A stretch of 64,000 bases of DNA, taken from positions 1,790,501-1,854,500 of the forward strand of contig OX621166.1 of NCBI GenBank assembly GCA_951640195.1. Reading direction: 5' to 3'. How positions within the stretch are numbered: position 1 is the stretch's first letter; every line of letters begins with the position of its first letter. Shown piece after piece: positions 56,635 to 64,000 of this stretch. The notes beneath the pieces are model-generated. The model had not been told where the DNA came from, searched no databases, and saw only the letters and a list, made by a program, of their open reading frames with translations. The stretch is from Porpolomopsis calyptriformis. Its lineage: Eukaryota; Basidiomycota; Agaricomycetes; Agaricales; Hygrophoraceae. The translations under genes and the position numbers were made by a program.

Positions 56635-58071
56635 ACTGTTGGTATGAATTAGAAGGTCATGTTGTGAACCTTCCAAGAGATGTCACTATGTCTTGAGACA
56701 ATCCATTATTGCCAAAAGTTCGGCATTGTGAGTTGGATATTTCTTTTTAGCAGGGGTTAATGATCTTGAGTGAAAGCCTACAGGTTTCCAATCATTTCCA
56801 TGTAGCTGAGACAGTATACCTCCTAAGGCAAATCCAGAGGTGTCAGTCTCCAAGCAGTATGGCAGGTCTTGGTCCAGCACTTCGAGGACAGGGGCATTTG
56901 TGAGGGAGTGCTTCAAATGGTTAAAGGCATGTTGTCATTCAGGGGTCCATTCCTATACAGCATCTTTGCAGAGTAACTGATTGAGTGGTTGGGTGATCCT
57001 TGAGAAGTCCTTGATATATTTTCTCCAGAAATTTGCGCTTCCAAGGAAGGATTGAAGTTGTTTAACAGTTTGAGGTTCAGGCCATTCAACTATGGCTTTG
57101 ACCTTCTTGGGATTAGTTCTGATATAACCTTTTGTTAAAGTTATTCCCAGATAGATCACCTCTTCTTTCTCGAATTGGCATTTAACAGGTTTACAGGAGA
57201 GTTTGTTTTTCTTCATGATATCAAGGGTTTTGAACATCTAGTAATGTAGTTCTTCTAGATTATCTCTGCAGATGAGAATGTTGTCGATATAGATAAAAAC
57301 ACAACCTGATTTTAGCACTTCAGCAAATTGTATATTGATCATTCATTGGAACATAGCTGGAGAATTTTGTAGACCAAAGAACATTACTCTTGGAATGAAG
57401 AGTCCTTTGACCATGTTGAAAGCAGCTTTCCATTCGTTGCCTTCTTTGATTCGAATATTGTTGAATCCCTATCAGATGTCCACAACTGTGAATAGTGTGG
57501 CAGATCGCAATTTTGGTTGTTGAATGATTTGGTGTAAGAGTGGTAGGGGATAATGGTCAGGAACTGTGAAATGATTTAAGTAATGATAATCTTTAATTGG
57601 TCTATATCCAGCATCTTATCCTTTCATGTTGACTTCTTCAGCTTTCTTTCCTAGGAAGAAGGGAGCGGCTTGAGGCAAAGATCCTTTAAATATTTATCCA
57701 GTAGCCACATTTTCATCTAAAAACTTCACTAGAAATTCTATCTCTCAAGGGGACATCAGATAAGTCATGTTATTCTGAGGTACAAAGTTATCTGTGAGGT
57801 CAATGATGTGATCGAACTTGGAATGAGGTGGAAGGTGATTGAAGGACTCCTTGGCAAAGACACTAGCATAGTCTTTCCAATAGACCTCTGGTACAAACTT
57901 TTGCATATCTTCCTCCACCATGCTGGCTTGAGCTTCATCCAATTTTGAAATACTTGTAATCACTAGTGAGACCAATTCTACTACAGAGGGCTCTACTTTG
58001 CCACTACAATACCGATGAGAAGTCTCTTTGCTCCTGAGGGCCAGTGTTGACTTCTCCCAATCGATACTAGG
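56635..58071 (-). pseudogene. RNase H start, RT and protease end of element B
   Basis: Continuation of B to the right of A. Read from 58071 down: EEDMQKFVPEVYWKDYASVF, the RT with stops, YIDNILIC (catalytic Asp to Asn as in E), MFKTLDIMKKNKLSCKPVKC, KQLQSFLGSANFWRKYIKDF, then VLDQDLPYCLETDTSGFALG of RNase H up to the A junction. It breaks off at the protease (SIDWEKSTL region) where the LTR of C begins. Confidence 0.8.
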
Positions 58072-58471
58072 TGTTATAAACTGGTTGTTCAGAACGCGTT
58101 TTACTTTGGGTGTTCTGTCCCAAGAGATGAAGGTATGGTTCTAAGTCCTTGTTATGAGTAGCTAACGAGGAATCAGACTTAAGGTCTGATATGTACAGGA
58201 GGTACCCTTTATATACTGACTACTTATCTGCATGAGTCAGTGCAATATAAACATGAGTCAAAGATAAGGATGAGTCATTGTGATCAATGACAAATCATAA
58301 GGGGTTGAAATGTAGATGGAGATGAAAGCATCTGCATATGGATAGAGTGGTGGGGAATCCCGAAGAAAGGTTATGGGGAATCCTGATAGAAAGATGTGGG
58401 GAATCCCAAGATAAAGCATAGGTTTACATACGATAAGACAAAGGAAAGAAAAGAAAATTACGACTATGACA
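58072..58471 (-). repeat. 3' LTR of element C (400 bp)
   Basis: TGTTATAAACTGGTTG...CGACTATGACA. It shares the ends, the GGAATCAGACTTAAGG block (self-primer at 58180-58170) and a TATATAAAG TATA box with the A LTR, but is otherwise diverged. The partner LTR lies outside the window. Confidence 0.82.
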
Positions 58472-58506
58472 TACACCTCAGCTTTAAAGGAAATTCGTCC
58501 CGAATT

Positions 58507-59247
58507 TCATACTTGGGTGGTGTCGGCCGTTTCATCCTCCGAGGCCTGAGTCGGGATTTCCTCAGTGGCGGGGGCCTCAATGGCCACTGAGGGGGAAGCA
58601 ATGAGTTCGACTTCCGAAGTTGCTTCAATGGGGGAGGGGGCTCGGACTGTCGCGACGTCGTTGTTGTCATCGGGGTACTCCAAATCAAGGTCGATGGGGT
58701 ACTCGACTGAACTTCTGTACTTGATCAACGTCTCCGTTGTTGCGAGGTCTCGTTGAGCTTGGAGGAAATCCTCCCTGGTGAGTCATTCGCTCCGACGACT
58801 CTCTTCTACGAGCTTGGTGATGATGGCGCGGGTGGTGATGTCGTAGCAATCAACCCACATTTGTCTCTTCTATCGCTGAAGCTCCCAAACTTTCAACTCG
58901 CTCTGATCCCAATGATTTTTCCAGAATAAAGCACTTTTTTCTGACACTTTGAGCTCAGTTTGTAATACTTCGCGTTCTTGATGAAGTTTGCGATTCCAGT
59001 TACTGATGCTGTTGCTATAGGCTATGAGGCAGGAGATGGTAATAGCGGGATCTTCGGGGGGAGGAGTCTGAGCAGGCCCGAAGAAATCTTCTGCGTGTGC
59101 GCGAGCTTGTCGACGTAATTGTCAGGTGGAAGAGGCAGAGGTGGAGGGACCAGGAGTAGGGGAACGGATGGCGGATGAAGGAATTCATCCAGTATGTCAA
59201 ATGGCAACTTGAGGGGAGGGGGATCGTGTGGATTGTGTTGCAGGCAT
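58507..59247 (-). pseudogene. Extra ORF of element C
   Basis: From the ATG at 59247 (MPATQSTRSPSPQVAI) to the stop at 58507 (ADTTQV). Shares with A: RSPTPGPSTS, QLRRQARAHAEDFF, TPPPEDPAITIS, a coiled coil (ELKVSEKSALFWKNHWDQSE), LTREDFLQAQRDLATTETLI and SPSVAIEAPATEEIPTQASE. About five in-frame stops, several at TGA/TAG that in A are Arg or Gln/Trp codons. Confidence 0.7.
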
Positions 59248-59362
59248 GATGAAGTATTTGTCATGAAGGAAAGTGGAGATGCCTTCGCAGTTTATAAGGA
59301 GTGGTTCTAAAAATAGAGGTCAATTCTTGGCAGATGGGATGATGACAAATGAATGAATTAAA

Positions 59363-62300
59363 TCAAGTCGCCGTTTGAATTGAGTCTTCGTACATCTTCA
59401 CACTTTCCTTGGCATGTCGTAAAATGTTTGATTGGTCTTCCCAAGTGGCTTCTTCGATCGGATAGCCTTTCCACTTGATCAAATATTTTCGTCATCATTT
59501 AACTCCGGAATGTTGTAATATGGATTCGACCTCGTATTCCTCTTCATTTTCGATCAGATCAGGAGGAGGCCATGATGTGTCGATAACATCAGGATGGAGC
59601 AATTCATTTCCAACGTTGGGTCTCAGGAGTGAAACGTGAAAGACTGGATGTAGTCTCCATGTTTTGGGGATGTCGATTAGATAAGCAAGGTCCGATATCT
59701 TCTTCAAGACCTTGAATGGTCTGGTCCATCAGTTGTCGAGTTTCTTCGAGGGTCGTGTCGTCTTGATGTTCTTGGTGTCCAACCAGACTAGATCTCCTTC
59801 TTCATAGGAGGGTGAGGGTTTCCGCTTGCAATCAGCATATTTCTTCATTGACTCCGTCGTCTTTAGTAAAGATTGTTCAGCATTTTGCTGTGCGTGTGTA
59901 AGGCGTTCGTGAAAGGTATTGGCTGCAGGCACGTTGATTTGATCTGGAATAATTGTGGGGAGGTGAGGATGACATCCATATTCCATATAGAATGGTGATT
60001 GTGAAGTTGCAGAGTGTTGTCGATTGTTATAGGCAAATTCCGCAGAAGCGAGCCATTCCGACCAGTTGTCTTGCATAAAGTTGGTATAGAAGCATAAGTA
60101 AACTTCGAGTTCTTGATTAGTACGTTCCATTTGACCATCTGTTTGGGGGTGGTATGCAGTGGAGAGACTGGAGATAATTCCTAAGGAGTTATTGAGAGCT
60201 TCTGTGAATTTTGACGCGAATTGTACTCCATGATCGGATATAACCTTTTGGGGCCATCCATGGTGTTCCCAGATGTGATTCCGAAAGAGTTTCGCAGCAC
60301 CTTCTGATGAAAGATTGGAAGTTGTCAGAATGAAATGGGCACATTTAGTGAAACGATCAACAACAACCATTACAGCATCATAGCCCTGTGACTTGGGGAG
60401 TTCGACGATAAGATCAACGGTAATCTCTTTCCATGGTTCCATGGAAGGGGGTATGGGTTGGAGTAGTCCTGACAGCTTCAAGGGGAAGTTCTTGTTTTGT
60501 TGACAAGCTGGACAGGATCAAACGTAATTGGTGATGTCTTGTGGGGCATCATCCCAAATAAAGTTATGAAGAATGAGTTCCTTCATCTTCTCAATGCCAG
60601 GGTGGCCAGCATAGGGGTAGGCGTGGGACAGTTGTATAATGTCTGTGTGCAAAGATACTTCCTCTGGCACCACTATTCGACCTTCAACATCGCGAACAAG
60701 CCCATCGGCTTGGGTCCAAGTGAGTGAGGCATCCTCGAGTTTATCTTGGATCTTCTGTGGGAGTGGAATTTTGAAGTGTAACCTAGAAAGAAGGCTTGAA
60801 TTCGACAATTTGACAATTGAATTTATCCATCAGTTGCGTGCTATTAGAACTTCGTTCTCCATGTCGGCTTCAATGCTGGGCAAGTAATCGGGGCATCTAG
60901 AAAGGCCATTGGCTTTGTTCTTCCTCCCTGGAACATACTTGATTTTGAATCCAAATCTGGACAGATACTCAGACCAACAAGTTTGGCGATTTGACAAGCG
61001 AAGATTCCTGGAAAAGTATCGTAAAGCCAAACTGTCCGTTCTGATGAGAATATCGTGTCTCACTCCTTCGAGAAGATGGCGCCATTGTTTGAAGGAATCA
61101 ATGATCGCCAGGAGCTCCAGATCGTGAGTAGGGTAGTTCTTTTCAGCAGGGGAAGTAGATCTTGAATGGTAGCCAACAGGTTTCCAGTGTCCGTCATGAA
61201 GCTGGGAGAGTATTCCTGCGATTCCAATAATAGAGGCGTCAGTTTCTAGACAGTAAGGGAGATCGCGATCAGGAATATGAAGGACAGGCGCATTCATCAA
61301 AAGGGATTTGATGTTATCGAAGGCTTCTTGTCTTTGAGGAGTCCATTCCCACACAGTTTCATTGTGCAAGAGTTCATAGAGAGGGGTAGTGACCTTGGAG
61401 AAACCTTTGATATACCTTCGCCAAAAGTTCGCACTGCCCAAGAAGGATTGGAGTTGTTTCACCATTTCTGGAACAGGCCAAGACATGATAGCATCGACCT
61501 TCTTCGGATTGGTGGTGATTCATCCTTTAGATAAGACGACTCCGAGATAAATGACTTCTTCCTTCTTGAACTGGTATTTGACAGGTTTACAAGAAAGTCC
61601 ATGTTTCTTCATGATATCCAGAGTTTTGAAGGTTCAGTATTGCAGTTCCTGTAAATCGTCTCCACAAACAAGCACATCATCGATATAAATGAAAATGTTT
61701 CCGGAGTTCAGGACTTCTTTAAATCTTGTGTCGATCATCCATTGGAAGGTAGCTGGAGAGTTCCGCAAACCAAAGAACATGATGGTCGGTTCGAAGGCAC
61801 CTGCTTCAGTGATAAAAGCGGCTTTCCATTCATCGCCTTCTTTGATCCTGACATTGTTGAATCCCTATCGGATATCTATGACCATAAACAGAGATGCCGT
61901 TAAGAGTTTTGGTTGCTGAAGGATTTGGTGAAGAAGGGGAAGGGGATAATGGTTGGGGATTGTATGTTCATTGAGGTAGCGATAATCCTCGATAGGGCAT
62001 AAACCAGCGTTCTTACCTTTGGCATTCACTTCTTCAGCTTTCTTCCCAAAGAAGAACAGAGAAACTTGTTTCGACTTGGAAGTCCGTATTCGTCCAGTGG
62101 ATAAGTTTTCATCAATGAACTTATATAAGTGATCCATCTCAAGAGGGGACATTGCATATTTTGCGCCTTTAACTGGTTTGAAGGTTTCGTCCAGTTCTAT
62201 AGCATGGTCGAACTCCAAATGCGGTGGAAGGCGGTTGAAGGATTCTTTGGCAAAGACACTAGAATAGTCTTTCCAGTATACCTCCGGTACAAATTTTGGC

Positions 62301-62914
62301 ATATCTTCTTCCACCGTGCTGGCTCAGGATTCATCTGACTTCAATACGCGTCAATTCATGGCCAGCGTGACCGATTCCATTCCCAGTGACTCCGCATTGT
62401 CGACTATCCATCATGGAAGAGGGAAATCTTTGCTATCCAGAGCCAGTGTTGCCTCTTTCCAATCGATGTTGGGGTTGTGCCTTTTGAGCCACAGGAAGCC
62501 AAGGATAATATCCGTCTTAGATCCGAGATTGGTCACTTCCAATCGGATCCATTCATTGTATCCTCCAGGAGCCTCTAACCAAATATCAATATCATTCTTG
62601 ATGGGTCCACCTCAGTTTTCAGATCCATCGGCATTCCGTATGGGGATTGGGGTTTCCAATCATGTTAAAGTAAAATTGTAGCGAGTTGCGAAAGATTTGT
62701 CCACGAAATTTCCAGAGGCTCCACTATCAACCAGAGCAGTGGCCGGAACATGTCGACCAGTGTTGGTAGCTTCAATCCAAATGTCTAGAATGAGTCTGAG
62801 ATTGCCTTCTTCAATGGTACCAAGAATTCAAAATAGATTGCATGGGGTGATGGTACATTCTTGAATAGGTATGTCCGTAACGGCAGGCAAAACGTTTGGA
62901 CTCTCTAAAAACCC
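59363..62914 (-). pseudogene. pol of element C
   Basis: From the frameshift site near 62,910 to the stop at 59363. Protease with DSGASGNFVDKSF; RT with GLCPIEDYRYLNEHTIPN, FFGLRNSPATFQWMID and an intact YIDDVLVCGD; RNase H with PDRDLPYCLETDAS, TDSLALRYFSRN; integrase with HAYPYAGHPGIEKMKELI, EITVDLIVELPKSQGYD, QKVISDHGVQFASKFTEALN, STAYHPQTDGQMERTNQELE; and a chromodomain (EEYEVESILQHSG, KYLIKWKGYPIEEATWED). About eight stops. Confidence 0.85.
62905..62914 (-). other. Candidate -1 ribosomal frameshift site of C
   Basis: Gag frame CAG GGT TTT TAG; heptamer GGGTTTT at 62914-62908, stop at 62907-62905. Pol continues in the -1 frame as GGG TTT TTA GAG. Confidence 0.65.
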
Positions 62915-63879
62915 TGTTCTTTCAGTTCCTTGATGAGCTGAGCTTTTCTCTCTTTTGGCCAGCGACCGATCCCGCAATTGTCCACCACTCGAATAGTTTC
63001 TTCCATAGTAGTTGGGGAAACCACTTCGTCAACTCGTTCCATCTCGATACCTCAGATATTTCGTCCTCGACCTTGCCCTGTGTTTAGTCTTCCTCATCGT
63101 CCGGCAGAGGTACTATTCGATGGACGCATTGACGGAGAAGAGGCGAGAGAGGAATTTGGACACTTGTTTGCCCAATGGCCTAGTTCTCCACAATGATAGC
63201 AGTTGCCTCGCGGAACGCGTGATATTGATAAAGAGGAAGTTGTCTCCTGTTTGACAGGAGCAGAGGAGGGAGTTCGGGTTGTCGTTCAAGCCATGGTCTC
63301 CCTGGGAGTGTAGTAGTTACTCTGGGGAGCGGCACGATGCTCAAGTGCGAGTTTGAGACATTGTCGGTCGAAGGTGGAAGCTTTTCATTTCCAAGTGTGA
63401 AGGGTGGCGGGGATGGGATCGAGGGCATAGATTTTTTCGAGAATTCCAGGATTGAGGCCGTTCCGGTAGAAAACTTTGAGTGCGTCATCATTGAAACCTG
63501 TTTCGTCCGCAAGAGCTCCAAATCGTACATTATAATTGTCCACAGTTGAAAGTCCTTGAGTTACCTTTTGGATCTTGACCTGTGCCATCGCCTTGGCATC
63601 TACATCTCCAAAACAATCCTCGATCTCTTCCATAAAATCCTCGTAGTCAGCTCTAACCTATTAAGTGCGTTTGAACTCTTGGGTCTGCTGTTGGGCCCAT
63701 GATTGGGCAACACTGATCTTCATAAATGACAAAACATAGGTAATCTTTTGTCTGTCGGACCATAGGCTATCATCAAGAACTAGATGACAAGCCTGGATGA
63801 AGTTCAGGCACTTGGCTGCAGACCCATCGTATTCATCGGGTTTGGCAATCTTGATGGGAAGAGGAGTGGGTTGTTGAGG

Positions 63880-63955
63880 CAAGGGAGGTTGTTGAGGTTG
63901 TTGAGGGGGTTGAGGAGGTTGAGGAGGTTGAGGTTGCTGTTGTTGTTGGAGCTGA
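63880..63955 (-). repeat. Gln/Pro-coding microsatellite-like tract in gag of C
   Basis: Repeats of TTGTTGAGG/TTGAGGAGG on the plus strand, coding for Gln and Pro runs. Likely prone to length change. Confidence 0.6.
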
Positions 63956-64000
63956 GTGATCAGCTGTGTTTGTTGAGCAATGGTCTGCTCGAGTTGGTGA

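Larger units (their letters stand above)
42446..64000 (-). mobile_element. Element B: old chromovirus that hosts elements D, A and C
   Basis: Minus-strand chromovirus whose pieces are 3' LTR left part (42446-42542), 3' LTR right part (46412-46708), extra ORF (46743-47453), integrase/RNase H (about 47605-49787), then RNase H/RT/protease (56635-58071). Its gag and 5' LTR must lie beyond the window, past element C. Interrupted by D in the LTR, A in RNase H and C in the protease. The fragments join without loss at the A junction. The end coordinate given is the window end, not a real boundary. Confidence 0.8.
58072..64000 (-). mobile_element. Element C: second-subfamily chromovirus, nested in B, truncated by window end
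   Basis: Minus strand: 3' LTR (58072-58471), extra ORF, pol, gag running off the right edge. Protein similarity to A is clear but lower than that of A to B/E in pol, and gag and LTR are well diverged. Hence a separate subfamily. Decay is moderate. The insertion site is inside the protease region of B. Confidence 0.85.
62905..64000 (-). pseudogene. gag of element C (5' end outside the window)
   Basis: Enters from the right edge with a Gln/Pro-rich N-terminus, then IKIAKPDEYDGSAAKCLNFI, FMKISVAQSWAQQQTQEF, YEDFMEEIEDCFGDVDAKAM, NVRFGALADETGFND and an intact zinc knuckle GNCYHCGELGHWANKC. A Gly/Arg-rich stretch and MERVDEVVSP follow, all in the gag frame, up to the stop at the slippery site. 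At least four stops, some at CGA-derived TGA. Confidence 0.8.

Overview
The window is from a filamentous basidiomycete, most likely a mushroom-forming agaricomycete. The gene half (about 1-35,300) is compact: genes are split by many 50-65 nt introns, lie on both strands and are often separated by only 70-400 bp. The protein set is fungal: a Zn2Cys6 activator, WEE1, ERO1, SCP160/vigilin, PP5, a PrpD-family enzyme and a basidiomycete-type HNH protein. The right part (about 36,900-64,000) is a nest of transposable elements of kinds common in agaricomycetes: Ty3/gypsy chromoviruses, PIF/Harbinger and a Plavaka-like relic. I see no rRNA, tRNA or CRISPR array. Protein-level calls come from reading translations by eye; exon borders are inferred from GT/GC...AG signals and frame continuity.

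Gene region, left to right: Zn2Cys6 transcription factor (+); small six-cysteine secreted protein (-); SNAPC3-like snRNA-gene transcription factor (+); protein phosphatase 5 (+); HNH-endonuclease-like protein (-); U2SURP/SR140 splicing factor (+); SCP160/vigilin multi-KH protein (-); ERO1 thiol oxidase (+); secreted lysozyme-like protein (-); 2-methylcitrate dehydratase/PrpD (+); an unrecognised Ser/Pro-rich disordered protein (-); RNase H2 subunit B (-); WEE1 kinase (+); homeodomain transcription factor (+). These are mostly unrelated housekeeping genes. Several divergent pairs share short promoters (secreted protein/SNAPC3, HNH/U2SURP, SCP160/ERO1, lysozyme/PrpD, RNASEH2B/WEE1).

Transposon region. 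Element E (+, 37,200-42,310) is an old chromovirus with a 5' LTR, a decayed gag-pol, and an internal segment replaced by a 0.7-kb foldback element plus unknown DNA. Element B (-, 42,446 to beyond 64,000) is an old chromovirus that has served as landing pad for three others: a 3.9-kb PIF/Harbinger element D inside its 3' LTR, a full-length 6.84-kb chromovirus A inside its RNase H region (two 400-bp LTRs, 5-bp target duplication), and a second-subfamily chromovirus C inside its protease region, which runs off the window end.

Three linked observations stand out in the chromoviruses. (1) gag and pol lie in different frames, and the border carries a heptamer G_GGT_TTT followed at once by the gag stop, in copies A, C and E: a candidate programmed -1 frameshift. 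(2) An 11-nt sequence just after the LTR is exactly complementary to an 11-nt sequence about 34 nt downstream of the LTR TATA box, as expected for Tf1-type self-primed reverse transcription. (3) An extra ORF lies between the chromodomain integrase and the 3' LTR in A, B and C and is open in A (283 codons). The elements also decay almost purely by CpG to TpG/CpA transitions, which explains LTR divergence, many stops and loss of a catalytic Asp.
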